Source: UBA2219 sp964612075
GTDB taxonomy: Bacteria > Desulfobacterota > Deferrimicrobia > Deferrimicrobiales > Deferrimicrobiaceae
DNA length: 64,000 bases
Assembly (NCBI GenBank): GCA_964612075.1
Contig: CAZTFC010000007.1
Location: 4,767-68,766 of the forward strand
Direction of reading: 5' to 3'
Shown: in pieces, positions 17,733-27,363 of the stretch
Layout of the letters: every line of letters starts with the position of its first letter
Position numbering within the stretch: the first letter of the stretch is position 1
Made by a program: the position numbers and the translations under genes
The notes under the pieces: generated by a model
What the model saw: the letters and a program-made list of their open reading frames with translations, nothing else
Databases searched by the model: none
Told to the model about the DNA's origin: nothing

Positions 17733-17733
17733 G

Positions 17734-19785
17734 ATGATCCCGCGCGCGCGCCTGATCCTCGGGGTACTCCTTTCGCTCTACGTTCTCGTCGTCGCCAGGG
17801 CCTTCCACATCCAGGTCCTCGGGGTGAAAGGGATCCGCGAGAGGGGCGCGAAGCAATACGGGACCTCCATCCCGCTCGTCCCGAAGCGGGGCGTGATCCA
17901 CGACAGGAACGGCAGCGAGCTCGCGGTGAGCATCGCGACGAAATCGATCTTCGTCCAGCCCGCGAAGCTTTCGGATCCCCGGAAGGCCGCCGTCCTCCTC
18001 GCCCCCAGGGTCTCGCGCCCGGCCTCGGAACTGAAGAAGCTGTTCTCGTCGGACAAGAGCTTCGTCTGGGTGCGCCGGCAGATGCCCTCGACGGCCGCGG
18101 ACGAGGCGGTCCTCGAGGTGAAGGAGGCGCTGGCCGCCCGCGACCCGCGCGCCCGCGGGAAGGCCTCGGCCGTCGAAGGGATCGGCACCGTCGAGGAGCC
18201 GAAGCGCTTCTACCCCAACCGGGAGCTCGCCGCCTCCCTGCTCGGCTTCACGAACCTGGACTGCGAGGGGATCGAGGGGGTCGAGCTCGCCCTGGACAAT
18301 TACCTGCGCGGGGAGCGGGCGTACCTGGTCTGCGAGCGAGATGCCCGGGGACGGCTCATCGTCCCCGCGAGCACGTCCCTTGAGGTCAACTCCAGGGGGC
18401 ACTCGGTGACCCTGACGATCGACCGGAACATACAGCACATCGCGGAGAAGGAGCTCCAGGCCGCCGTGGCGAAGTACAGGGCCCGCGGCGGGATGGCGCT
18501 GGTGCTGTCCCCGAAGACGGGCGAGGTGCTGGCGATGGCGACCACCCCGACGTTCAACCCGAACGCGCCCGCCGGCGCGCCGGCCTCGGCACGGAGGAAC
18601 CAGCCGCTGACGGACAGCTTCGAGCCCGGGTCCACCTTCAAGGTGTTCACGCTGGCGTCGGCCCTCGAAATGGGCGCGATCCGGAAATCGGACATGTTCT
18701 TCTGCGAGAACGGCAAGTACGCCTACGCGGGAAGGACGATCCACGACACGCACAAATACGGTTGGCTCAACGGGGCGGACATCCTCAAGGTCTCGAGCAA
18801 CATCGGGATCACGAAGATCAACGAACGGATGAACGGCGACCGCTTCTACGACATGATCCGCGCCTTCGGGTTCGGCTCCCGCACCGGCATCGAGCTCAAG
18901 GGGGAGGTCCCGGGGATCGGCCCCTCCAGGAGCGCCTTCAACAGCCGCATCCGCCGCGCCACGGTCTCCTTCGGGCAGGGGATCGCCGTGACCCCGGTGC
19001 AGCTGGCCGCCGGGATGTCGGCGGTCATCAACGGCGGCAGGATGATGAAGCCCTACATCGTGCGGGAGATCCTCGATCCCGAGGGGAACCCGGTGTACCG
19101 TGGGCAGCCGCGCGAGCTGCGCCGCGTCCTTTCGCCCCGGACCTCCGCCCAGATGCGCGAGATCCTGGGAAGCGTGGTGCAGGGGGACGGGACGGGGACG
19201 CAGGCCCGGATCAAGGGGTTCCTCGTCGGGGGGAAGACCGGCACGGCGCAGAAGGTGGAGCTTGGCACGGGCAGGTATTCGCCCGACAAGCGGACCGCGT
19301 CCTTCATCGGGTTCCTTCCCCTGCAGGACCCGGAGCTGCTCATCCTCGTCGTGATCGACGAGCCGCGCGGGCAGGTCTACGGCGGGGTGGTCGCCGCGCC
19401 CGCGTTCAACCAGATCGCGGTCAAGACGGCGTACTACCTCGGCATCCAGCCGACGGAGCCCATCGTCGACGCGGAGCCCGGGAAGGCCGGGAAGCCCGGG
19501 GCGATCGAGGCGCCGGGCGGGTCCCGCGGGGTCCGCGTGACGCCCGTGTCCACCGCGGCGTCTCCGAGCCCGATGATCATGCCGGACCTCGCGGGGCTGT
19601 CGATGGGGCGGGTCGTCGACATGATGAACCGGTACCCGGTCAAGCTGTCCATCTCGGGAAGCGGGATCGCCCGCTCCCAGACTCCCGTCGCCGGGACCGT
19701 CCTTTCGCCGGGCGCCGAGTGCTCGGTGCGGTTCGCCGCGGAAAGCTCTCCGGTGAAGGTCGCGACGAAGGAGGGGAGTCGTTGA
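17734..19785 (+). CDS. ftsI: Division-specific penicillin-binding protein with PASTA domain
   Basis: FtsI (PBP3) is the septal peptidoglycan transpeptidase. The 683-residue protein has an N-terminal membrane anchor (residues about 5-23) and a pedestal domain starting at KRGVIHDRNGSELA. The transpeptidase domain has serine S300 in the STFK motif, SSN at 354-356 and KTG from K501. After a linker of roughly 40 residues a single PASTA domain occupies the C terminus (MIMPDLAGLSMGRVVDMM onward). PASTA is usual on Gram-positive division PBPs and occurs in some deltaproteobacterial FtsI. It starts one base after the ftsL stop. Confidence 0.96.
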   Translation: MIPRARLILGVLLSLYVLVVARAFHIQVLGVKGIRERGAKQYGTSIPLVPKRGVIHDRNGSELAVSIATKSIFVQPAKLSDPRKAAVLLAPRVSRPASELKKLFSSDKSFVWVRRQMPSTAADEAVLEVKEALAARDPRARGKASAVEGIGTVEEPKRFYPNRELAASLLGFTNLDCEGIEGVELALDNYLRGERAYLVCERDARGRLIVPASTSLEVNSRGHSVTLTIDRNIQHIAEKELQAAVAKYRARGGMALVLSPKTGEVLAMATTPTFNPNAPAGAPASARRNQPLTDSFEPGSTFKVFTLASALEMGAIRKSDMFFCENGKYAYAGRTIHDTHKYGWLNGADILKVSSNIGITKINERMNGDRFYDMIRAFGFGSRTGIELKGEVPGIGPSRSAFNSRIRRATVSFGQGIAVTPVQLAAGMSAVINGGRMMKPYIVREILDPEGNPVYRGQPRELRRVLSPRTSAQMREILGSVVQGDGTGTQARIKGFLVGGKTGTAQKVELGTGRYSPDKRTASFIGFLPLQDPELLILVVIDEPRGQVYGGVVAAPAFNQIAVKTAYYLGIQPTEPIVDAEPGKAGKPGAIEAPGGSRGVRVTPVSTAASPSPMIMPDLAGLSMGRVVDMMNRYPVKLSISGSGIARSQTPVAGTVLSPGAECSVRFAAESSPVKVATKEGSR

Positions 19786-21281
19786 GGCTTTCGGACCTTC
19801 TCCGGTTCCTCGGGCCCGCGGCGCCCGACATTCCGGGAGAGATCGAGATCGGGGGGATCCGGGTCGATTCGCGCGCCGTCCGCCCGGGCGACCTGTTCGT
19901 GGCCCTCTCCGGCACGAAGGCCGACGGCCATGATTTCCTCGGCGCGGCGGCGCGCGCCGGCGCAGCGGCGGCGCTGGTGGAGCGGGATGTCCCGTCCCCG
20001 CCCCTGCCCGTAGTCCGCGTTCCGAAGACGGCGGAGGCGCTCTGGAAGGCCGCGGTCGCCTTCCACGGAGACCCTTCCGCGACCCTGCGCGTCGCCGGGA
20101 TCACGGGGACCAACGGCAAGACGACGACCTGCTACCTGCTGGAAGGGATACTCCGGGCCGCCGGGAAGGTCCCCGCGGTCATCGGGACCATCGACTACCG
20201 GGTCGGGGGGAAGGTCCTGCGGAAGGGGCTGACCACGCCGTTCCCCCACGACCTCCAGGCCGTGATGGCGGAGTCGCTCTCGGCGGGGGCCACGGACCTC
20301 GTCATGGAGGTGTCCTCCCACAGCGCGGCCCAGGGGCGCATCGAGGGGGTGCGTTTCGACCTCGGGATCTTCACCAACCTCACGCGGGACCACCTCGACT
20401 TCCACGGCGACATGGAATCGTATTTCCAGGCCAAGGCGAGGTTCTTCCGGGAGTACCTCCCCTCGGGCGGGAAGCGCGCCGGCGTCGCGCTGAACGCCGA
20501 CGATCCTTTCGGGGAGCGGCTCGCGCAGGAATTCCCTTCCGCCCTGACCTTCGGCTTCTCCCGGGCCCGGGAGATCTTCCCGCTCCGGATGGAGATGACG
20601 TGGGAGGGGTCCGCGATGGAGCTGTCCACGCCCGCGGGCCGCCTCCCGCTGCGTTCCCGGCTGATCGGGGCGCACAACGTGTCCAACATCATGGCGGCGG
20701 TCGCCGGCGCGCTGCTGCTCTCCGTCCCGGCGGAGGCCGTCGCGGCCGGGATCGAGTCGGTCCGCACGATCCCCGGAAGGCTGGAGCCGGTGGACAACGA
20801 CCGCGGGCTGCACATCTTCGTGGATTACGCCCACACGCCGGACGGAATGGACCGGGTGCTCACGACGCTGCGGGGGCTCGCGGAAGGGCGCCTCATCACG
20901 GTGTTCGGCTGCGGGGGCGACCGGGACCGCGGCAAGCGGCCCGAGATGGGCCGGATCGCGGCGCTGCGCTCCGACGTCGTGGTGGTGACCTCCGACAACC
21001 CGCGGAACGAGGACCCCGGCGCGATCATCTCGGAGATCCTCCCGGGGCTTTCCTCCGAGGGGTTCGTGGAGGCCCGCGGGCCGGTCGATTGGGAAGACGG
21101 GTACTACCTGGTGGTGCGCGACAGGAAGGCGGCGATCTCCGCGGCGTTGTCGCTGGCGGAAGCGGGTGACGCGATCGCGATCGTCGGGAAAGGACACGAG
21201 GATGTCCAGATCGTCGGGGACCGGCGCCTGCCGTTCGACGACCGGGGGGTGGTCCGGGATGTGCTCGCCCAGGGGCGGTAG
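19782..21281 (+). CDS. murE: UDP-MurNAc-tripeptide synthetase (meso-DAP adding)
   Basis: MurE adds the third residue of the stem peptide. The 499-residue ligase has the ATP loop GITGTNGKTTT and the carbamylated-lysine region. The specificity motif is DNPR at 405-408 within TSDNPRNEDPGAII, which is the meso-diaminopimelate type and not the lysine type. The TTG start at 19782 overlaps the ftsI stop (TTGA) and has GGAGGGGAG just upstream. Confidence 0.97.
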   Translation: MRLSDLLRFLGPAAPDIPGEIEIGGIRVDSRAVRPGDLFVALSGTKADGHDFLGAAARAGAAAALVERDVPSPPLPVVRVPKTAEALWKAAVAFHGDPSATLRVAGITGTNGKTTTCYLLEGILRAAGKVPAVIGTIDYRVGGKVLRKGLTTPFPHDLQAVMAESLSAGATDLVMEVSSHSAAQGRIEGVRFDLGIFTNLTRDHLDFHGDMESYFQAKARFFREYLPSGGKRAGVALNADDPFGERLAQEFPSALTFGFSRAREIFPLRMEMTWEGSAMELSTPAGRLPLRSRLIGAHNVSNIMAAVAGALLLSVPAEAVAAGIESVRTIPGRLEPVDNDRGLHIFVDYAHTPDGMDRVLTTLRGLAEGRLITVFGCGGDRDRGKRPEMGRIAALRSDVVVVTSDNPRNEDPGAIISEILPGLSSEGFVEARGPVDWEDGYYLVVRDRKAAISAALSLAEAGDAIAIVGKGHEDVQIVGDRRLPFDDRGVVRDVLAQGR

Positions 21282-21282
21282 G

Positions 21283-22680
21283 ATGACCCTCCCGGAGGTG
21301 ATCGGCGCGATCCAGCCGCTGCGGGAGGCCGCGGGGATCTCCGTTCCGGACCCGATCGGCGTCGTGACGACGGACAGCCGGGAGATCGGGCCGAAATCGG
21401 TCTTTATCGCGCTGCCCGGCGAGCGGGTCGACGGGGCGGACTACGTGGAGGAGGCGTTCGGCAAGGGCGCGCTCGCGGCGATCGTCTCGGAGGCGGGGGC
21501 GAAAAAGATCCCCGCGGCGCTTTCCGGGAACCGGCCCGTCTTCGTGGTGCGCGACCCCGTGGAGGCGCTGGGGGACCTGGCGCGGGCCCACCGGCTGCGC
21601 CACCGCCGCATCCCCCTCGTGGCCATCACCGGGAGCTCGGGGAAGACGACCACCAAGGAGATGCTGTACTGCCTGCTGTCCCGGTCGCGGCGGGTGCTCT
21701 GCAACCCCGGGAACCGGAACAACCTGATCGGGATGCCGCTGGCCCTCCTCGCCCTTTCGGAGGAGCACGACGCGGCGATCCTGGAGATGGGGACCAGCTC
21801 CCCCGGGGAGATCGCGCGGCTGGCCGGCATCGCCGTCCCGGACATCGGCCTGATCACCAACATCGCCCCCGCGCACCTCGCGGGGCTCGGGTCGATGGAG
21901 GGAGTGGCGCGCGAGAAGGGGGAGCTCTACCGCGCCCTCCCGCCGGAGGGCGTGGCGGTGGTCAACGCCACCGACCTGCGGGCGGTCCGCGAGGCGGCGC
22001 GGTGTTCCGCGGAGAAAGTCTACTTCGGCGTTCCGATGAACGACTTCCACGGGCGGATCCTCGAGATGACCGACTCGGGGATGCGGATCGCCGTCCGGAC
22101 CCCGGCCGGCGAATTCACGTCCTCCCTCGGCGTGTCGGGCGAGCACCACCTCATGAACGCCCTCGCGGCCGCGGCCGTGGCGTTCACGCTGGGGATGCGC
22201 CCCGCGGAAATGGAGGAAGGGTTCGCGGCGTTCTCCTCCGTGCCCGGGCGCTTCCACGCCGAGCCGCTCCGGGGCGGAGGGCTCCTGCTGGACGACAGCT
22301 ACAACGCGAACCCGGCGTCCGTCGAGGCGGCCCTGAGATCGCTGGCCGCGCTGGCGCGCGGGCGGCGGACCGTGGTGGTGTTCGGCGACATGCTGGAGCT
22401 GGGCCAGGCGTCCGCGGCTTCCCACTTCCGCATCGGCCACCTGGCGGCGGCCCTGAAAGTCACGCGCCTGTTCGCCTTCGGGAAGGAGGCTGCGTACACG
22501 GCCAGGGGGGCCTGCGAGGGCGGGATGGACCCGCTGGACGTCGAGCACGTGACGGACCGGGAAACGCTGCGCGAGGCGGTGCGGGGGTTCCTTTCGGAAG
22601 GGGACGTGGTGCTCGTCAAGGGGTCGAGGGGGATGCGGCTGGACGTCGTCGCGAACGACGTGCGCGAGGAGTGGAGGTAG
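21283..22680 (+). CDS. murF: UDP-MurNAc-tripeptide:D-Ala-D-Ala ligase
   Basis: MurF attaches D-alanyl-D-alanine to finish the cytoplasmic pentapeptide precursor. The product is 465 residues, with the ATP loop ITGSSGKTTTKEM, the EMGTSSPGEI segment and DDSYNANPASVEAAL, which is typical for MurF. The ATG at 21283 follows the murE stop by one base and has AGGGG 7 bases upstream. Confidence 0.97.
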   Translation: MTLPEVIGAIQPLREAAGISVPDPIGVVTTDSREIGPKSVFIALPGERVDGADYVEEAFGKGALAAIVSEAGAKKIPAALSGNRPVFVVRDPVEALGDLARAHRLRHRRIPLVAITGSSGKTTTKEMLYCLLSRSRRVLCNPGNRNNLIGMPLALLALSEEHDAAILEMGTSSPGEIARLAGIAVPDIGLITNIAPAHLAGLGSMEGVAREKGELYRALPPEGVAVVNATDLRAVREAARCSAEKVYFGVPMNDFHGRILEMTDSGMRIAVRTPAGEFTSSLGVSGEHHLMNALAAAAVAFTLGMRPAEMEEGFAAFSSVPGRFHAEPLRGGGLLLDDSYNANPASVEAALRSLAALARGRRTVVVFGDMLELGQASAASHFRIGHLAAALKVTRLFAFGKEAAYTARGACEGGMDPLDVEHVTDRETLREAVRGFLSEGDVVLVKGSRGMRLDVVANDVREEWR

Positions 22681-22683
22681 GCG

Positions 22684-23790
22684 ATGCTCTACCACCTGCT
22701 GTACCCCCTGCACACGAGCTACTCGTTCTTCAACGTGTTCCGGTACATCACGTTCCGGACGATCTACGCCGCGATCACCGCGCTGCTGATCTGCTTCGTC
22801 GTCGGCCCGTGGTTGATCCGGTTCCTCCGCGAGCGCCAGATCGGGCAGCCCATCCGAAGGGACGGGCCGACGACCCACATCGTCAAGGAAGGGACCCCGA
22901 CGATGGGAGGGGTGCTCATCGTCCTGGCGGCGGTCGTCCCCACGCTGCTGTGGGCGAACCTGCTTTCCCCCTACATCTGGATCGCGGTGCTCGTGACGCT
23001 GGGGTACGGGGCGATCGGGTTCGTCGACGACTACCGGAAGGTGATCCGGAAGGACCCGAAGGGGTTGAGCCCCCGGTGGAAGCTCGCCCTGCAGCTCGCC
23101 TTCGCGATCCTGGCGGCCGGCCTCATCTACGCGGACATCGGCATCAAGGACACGGTGACCGTCCCGTTCTTCAAGAACCTCAGCCCCCGGCTCGGGTTCC
23201 TCTACATCCCCTTCATCGTCTTCGTGATCGTGGGGGCGTCGAACGCGGTGAACCTGACCGACGGCCTCGACGGCCTGGCGATCGGCCCCTCCATTATCTG
23301 CGCCGCCACCTACATGCTCTTCGCCTACCTGGCGGGGAACGTCGTGATCGCCAACTACCTGCAGATCCAGTACGTGCCCGGCGTGGGGGAGCTGACGATC
23401 TTCTGCGGGGCCCTCGCGGGAGCGGGGCTGGGGTTCCTCTGGTTCAACGCCTACCCGGCGCAGGTGTTCATGGGGGACACGGGGTCGCTTTCGATCGGCG
23501 GCGCCCTGGGCGTCGTGGCCGTGATGGCGAAGCAGGAGATCGTCCTCGCGCTGGTGGGCGGGATCTTCGTCATCGAGACGCTGTCCGTGATCATCCAGGT
23601 GAAGGTCTTCCAGTGGACCAAGAAGAAAAAGCCGGACGGCAAGGAGGTGGGGGTGAGGATCTTCCGCATGGCGCCGCTCCACCATCATTTCGAGAAGCTG
23701 GGCTGGGCGGAGCCCAAGATCATCGTGCGGTTCTGGATCATCTCCATCATCCTCGCGCTGCTGGCGGTCAGCACGCTGAAGATCCGGTGA
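22684..23790 (+). CDS. mraY: Phospho-N-acetylmuramoyl-pentapeptide transferase
   Basis: MraY moves phospho-MurNAc-pentapeptide from UDP to undecaprenyl phosphate, making lipid I. The 368-residue protein has about ten membrane segments. Active-site motifs are visible: FVDDYRK, NLTDGLDGLA, FMGDTGSLS and the histidine motif APLHHHFE. The ATG at 22684 lies 3 bases after murF. Confidence 0.97.
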   Translation: MLYHLLYPLHTSYSFFNVFRYITFRTIYAAITALLICFVVGPWLIRFLRERQIGQPIRRDGPTTHIVKEGTPTMGGVLIVLAAVVPTLLWANLLSPYIWIAVLVTLGYGAIGFVDDYRKVIRKDPKGLSPRWKLALQLAFAILAAGLIYADIGIKDTVTVPFFKNLSPRLGFLYIPFIVFVIVGASNAVNLTDGLDGLAIGPSIICAATYMLFAYLAGNVVIANYLQIQYVPGVGELTIFCGALAGAGLGFLWFNAYPAQVFMGDTGSLSIGGALGVVAVMAKQEIVLALVGGIFVIETLSVIIQVKVFQWTKKKKPDGKEVGVRIFRMAPLHHHFEKLGWAEPKIIVRFWIISIILALLAVSTLKIR

Positions 23791-23792
23791 CC

Positions 23793-25139
23793 ATGGAGAA
23801 CCTGGCGGGAAAAGAGGTCGTTGTGGTGGGGGCCGGCAGGTCCGGGATCCTCTCGGCGCGCCTTCTCAGGGGGGAGGGCGCCGGGGTCCTGCTGCTGGAC
23901 GACCGTTCACGTGAAGCCGTGGAGAGATCGCTCGGCGAGCCGGTCCCCGAGGGAGTCGCCTTCCGCGCGGGAATGATGTCGGAGGAAGACGTCCCCGGCA
24001 AGGCGCTCGTCGTGGTGTCGCCCGGCGTCCCCGGGTCGAAGCTGCCGCTGGCCGCCCTCGCGGCGGCGGGCGTCCCCGTCCTGGGGGAGCTGGAGCTGGG
24101 GTTCCGCCGGTTCCGGGGGAAGGTGGCGGCGATCACCGGCACGAACGGCAAGTCCACCGTGACGACCCTCGTCGGCGGGATGGCCGCCCGGTCCTTCGCG
24201 CGGGTGTTCGTCGGGGGGAACCTGGGCACGCCCTTCGTGGCCGCCGCCGGCGGGCCGTACGACTGGGGGGTGGTGGAGGTCTCCAGCTTCCAGCTCGAGG
24301 CCATCGCGGAGTTCCGGCCGGCGGTGGCGGCTCTGCTGAACCTCACCGAGGACCACCGGGACCGGTACCCGGATTTCGCCTCCTACGCGGAGGCCAAGAT
24401 GGCGATCTTCCGCAACATGGGGCCGGCGGACGCGGCGGTGGTCAACGCGGACGACCCGCAAGTCGTCTCGCGGTCGGCCCCGATCCGCGCGCGGAAGGTC
24501 CCGTTCTCGATCCGCCGCGAGCTTCCGGAAGGCGCGTTCCTTTCGGGGGACGACATGGTCTACCGGTCGCCCGCGGGGGAGGAGCGGTACCCGAGGGGGG
24601 CGATGCGGATCCGCGGCCTCCAGAACGTCGAGAACGCGCTGGCGTCGATCTGCGTCGCGCGGTCGATGGGGGTTTCGCGCAGGGACGTGCTGGCGGAGCT
24701 CGCGGAGTTCCCGGGGCTCCCCCACCGCGTGGAGTTCGTGCGGACCATCCGGGGCGTGTCGTACTTCAACGACTCCAAGGGGACCAACGTCGGGGCGGTG
24801 CTCGCGGCACTCGAGGGGTTCCCGGAGCCGGTGGTCCTGGTGGCGGGAGGAAAGGACAAGGGGGTGGATTTCCGCCCCCTGCGCGAGCCGCTTTCCCGGA
24901 AGGCGCGGGCGGTCGTGCTCCTGGGGGAGGCGCGCGGGCGGATGGAAAGGGAGCTCGCCGGTGCGGCACCGATCGTGACCGCCGATACCTTCGAGGGCGC
25001 GATCCGGGCGGCGGCCGACGCCGCGCGCCCGGGCGACGTCGTCGTCTTTTCCCCCGCCTGCTCCAGCTACGACATGTTCCGCAACTTCGAGGAGCGCGGA
25101 GAGGCGTTCCGGCGCGCCGTGAAGGAGCTGCCGGAATGA
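23793..25139 (+). CDS. murD: UDP-MurNAc-L-Ala:D-Glu ligase
   Basis: MurD adds D-glutamate to UDP-MurNAc-L-Ala. The product is 448 residues with an N-terminal Rossmann-like domain (VVVVGAGRSGILSARL), the ATP loop ITGTNGKSTVTTL, LNLTEDHRDRY and NDSKGTNVGAVLAAL. I use ATG at 23793; GTG at 23787 would overlap the mraY stop as GTGA and add two residues, and cannot be excluded because such overlaps are frequent here. The stop overlaps ftsW by ATGA. Confidence 0.96.
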   Translation: MENLAGKEVVVVGAGRSGILSARLLRGEGAGVLLLDDRSREAVERSLGEPVPEGVAFRAGMMSEEDVPGKALVVVSPGVPGSKLPLAALAAAGVPVLGELELGFRRFRGKVAAITGTNGKSTVTTLVGGMAARSFARVFVGGNLGTPFVAAAGGPYDWGVVEVSSFQLEAIAEFRPAVAALLNLTEDHRDRYPDFASYAEAKMAIFRNMGPADAAVVNADDPQVVSRSAPIRARKVPFSIRRELPEGAFLSGDDMVYRSPAGEERYPRGAMRIRGLQNVENALASICVARSMGVSRRDVLAELAEFPGLPHRVEFVRTIRGVSYFNDSKGTNVGAVLAALEGFPEPVVLVAGGKDKGVDFRPLREPLSRKARAVVLLGEARGRMERELAGAAPIVTADTFEGAIRAAADAARPGDVVVFSPACSSYDMFRNFEERGEAFRRAVKELPE

Positions 25140-26317
25140 AGATCGGGAAGCGCCACGAGAGCATGGTCCTCGCCTTGTGCACGCTATCGCTGACCGTCCT
25201 GGGCCTGCTCATGATCTACAGCGCGACGAACGTCATGGCGGGATCCGCGACCAGGTACGGAATGGACCCGGCGTACTTCCTCAAAAGGCAGCTCCTGTTC
25301 CTCGTGGCGGGGGTGTCGCTCGCGGCGTTCCTGTCCGGCGTCGACTACGACTTCTACCGCCGCAACGTCCGGTCGATCCTCGCCGGGACGTTCGTCCTGC
25401 TGCTGCTGGTGTTCGTCCCCGGCATCCAGCACACGGCCAACGGGGCCGCCCGGTGGATCAACCTGCGCGTGGTCCATTTCCAGCCCTCCGAGCTGGCCAA
25501 GTTCGTCCTCCTCGTCTTCGCCGCGTACGCGATCGACAAAAAGGGGGAGAACCCGAAGGACGGGCTCAAGGCGTTCCTCCCGATGCTCGCGGTGATGGGG
25601 CTCTACGTCGCCGTGATCCTGAAGGAGCCGGATTTCGGCATGGCCGTCGTGATCATGGCATCGTTCGTCGCGGTCATCTTCCTGGCGGGATTCCCGTGGA
25701 AGCTTCTTGCGCTGGGAGGGGCCGCGGCGGTCGTCGGGGCCGCGGCGCTGATCGCGGCCAAGCCGTACCGCGTGGCGCGGCTCAAGGCGTTCCTCGACCC
25801 GTTCTCCCAGGCGCAGGCGGGAGGGTACCAGGTCGTGCAGTCGCTGATCGCGTTCTCCAACGGGGGGGTCCTCGGGACCGGCGTGGGCGCGGGGAAGCAG
25901 AAGCTGTTCTACCTCCCCGAGATGCACACCGACTACATCTTCTCCGTGATCGGGGAGGAGCTCGGGTTCGCGGGGGTCGTCCTGGTGGGGGCCTGCTACA
26001 TCACCATCGTCTGGACGGGCTTCCGCATCGCCCGGAGGGCGCGCGACCCGTTCGGGAAGTACATCGCGCTGGGGTTTTCGACCGTCATCGGCATGCAGGC
26101 GATGATGAACATGATGGTGGGACTGAAGATGCTGCCGCCGAAGGGGATGGTCCTCCCGTTCTTGAGCTACGGGGGGAGCTCGCTGATCCTGCACCTGGCG
26201 GCGATCGGGGTGCTGTTGAACGTATCCCGGAAGGGGGCCGAAGCGCTTGTCGCCGAGGATGATCGTCGCCGGGGGAGGGACCGGCGGGCACGTCTATCCG
26301 GGAATTGCCCTTGCTGA
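25136..26317 (+). CDS. ftsW: Septal peptidoglycan glycosyltransferase FtsW (SEDS)
   Basis: FtsW polymerises lipid II at the septum together with FtsI. The 393-residue protein has about ten membrane segments. SEDS hallmarks include GAARWINL, FQPSELAKF, EPDFGMAVV, HTDYIFSVIGEELGF, and the C-terminal PPKGMVLPFLSYGGSS. The last 20 or so residues (charged, ending GNCPC) lie in a stretch that also encodes the start of murG in another frame; the overlap is 71 bases if murG starts at TTG 26247. Confidence 0.96.
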   Translation: MKIGKRHESMVLALCTLSLTVLGLLMIYSATNVMAGSATRYGMDPAYFLKRQLLFLVAGVSLAAFLSGVDYDFYRRNVRSILAGTFVLLLLVFVPGIQHTANGAARWINLRVVHFQPSELAKFVLLVFAAYAIDKKGENPKDGLKAFLPMLAVMGLYVAVILKEPDFGMAVVIMASFVAVIFLAGFPWKLLALGGAAAVVGAAALIAAKPYRVARLKAFLDPFSQAQAGGYQVVQSLIAFSNGGVLGTGVGAGKQKLFYLPEMHTDYIFSVIGEELGFAGVVLVGACYITIVWTGFRIARRARDPFGKYIALGFSTVIGMQAMMNMMVGLKMLPPKGMVLPFLSYGGSSLILHLAAIGVLLNVSRKGAEALVAEDDRRRGRDRRARLSGNCPC

Positions 26318-27344
26318 GGCGTTCCTCTCCCTCTGCCCCGGCGGCGTGGTCACGTTCGTCGGGACCGAAAGGGGGCTCGAGGCGCGGGCCGTTCCGGCGC
26401 GGGGGTTCGAGATCGACTTCGTCCCCTCGGGGCAGGTCACGGGGCGGGGATTGCGGGCCGTCCCGGGGCTGCTGCGGATCGCGGCCGGGTTCCCCGCCGC
26501 GCTGGCCCTCTTGAGGCGCCGCCGGCCGGACCTGGTCTTCGGGGTGGGCGGATACGCCTCGGTCCCGGTGGCCGCGGCCGCTGCGCTCCTCGGGGTCCCG
26601 CTGTTCCTGCAGGAGCAGAACAGCGTGCCGGGGAGGTCGAACCGGCTTCTGGCGAGGCGCGCCGTCCGGGTGTTCGCGGGGTTCGCGGGGGCGGCGTCCT
26701 TCCTCCCCCCGGGCAGGACCGAGGTCACGGGCAACCCCGTCCGGTCGGAGATTGTCGCGGCGGCGAGGGAGCGCGCGGAGGTGTGGCCCCCGGAGGAGCC
26801 GTTCACGGTGCTGGCCCTCGGCGGGTCCCGGGGCGCGCGGGCGATCAACTCCCGCGTCCTGTCGATGGCCCGGGCGGGGAAGAGGGGGGGGAAGGAGATC
26901 CGGTTCCTGCTGCAGACGGGGGTGGAGGAGCATGAGGCGGTCGCGGCGGCGGCGAGGGAAGAGGGGCTGGCGGTCGAGGCGTTCCCCTTCAGCGAGAGGA
27001 TCGGGGAGCTGTTCACGCGGTGCCACGCCGTGCTGATGAGGGCGGGCGCCCTTTCCATCGCGGAAGCCGCCCTGTTCGGCCGCCCGTGCGTTCTCGTGCC
27101 GTACCCGCACGCCGCGGACGACCACCAGGCGGGCAACGCGCGCGAGTTCTGCGCGGCGGGGGCGGGGACGTGGGTGGCGGAGGCCGACGCCGATCCGGAG
27201 GGGCTCCGGGCGTCGTTGTGGTCGCTCGCGGGGAACCGGGAGGCGAGGGAGAGGGCGCGGGCCGCGTCGCTATCCTTCGCCAGGCCCGACGCGGCGTTCG
27301 ACGCGGTCCGCAGGGCCCTGGCGCTCGCGGGGATGGCGGCCTGA
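26247..27344 (+). CDS. murG: Lipid II synthase MurG
   Basis: MurG adds GlcNAc to lipid I at the inner face of the membrane. The 365-residue GT-B enzyme has the N-terminal glycine loop AGGGTGGHVYPG, the second loop ALGGSRGARAIN, and the donor-site segment MRAGALSIAEAALFGRPCVLVPYP. I chose TTG at 26247 because AAGGGG lies 10 bases upstream; ATG at 26259 (MIVAGGG) has a purine stretch too close to act as a binding site. Either start lies inside ftsW. Confidence 0.96.
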   Translation: MSPRMIVAGGGTGGHVYPGIALAEAFLSLCPGGVVTFVGTERGLEARAVPARGFEIDFVPSGQVTGRGLRAVPGLLRIAAGFPAALALLRRRRPDLVFGVGGYASVPVAAAAALLGVPLFLQEQNSVPGRSNRLLARRAVRVFAGFAGAASFLPPGRTEVTGNPVRSEIVAAARERAEVWPPEEPFTVLALGGSRGARAINSRVLSMARAGKRGGKEIRFLLQTGVEEHEAVAAAAREEGLAVEAFPFSERIGELFTRCHAVLMRAGALSIAEAALFGRPCVLVPYPHAADDHQAGNAREFCAAGAGTWVAEADADPEGLRASLWSLAGNREARERARAASLSFARPDAAFDAVRRALALAGMAA

Positions 27345-27363
27345 AAGGGGGGCTTAGACGGGA

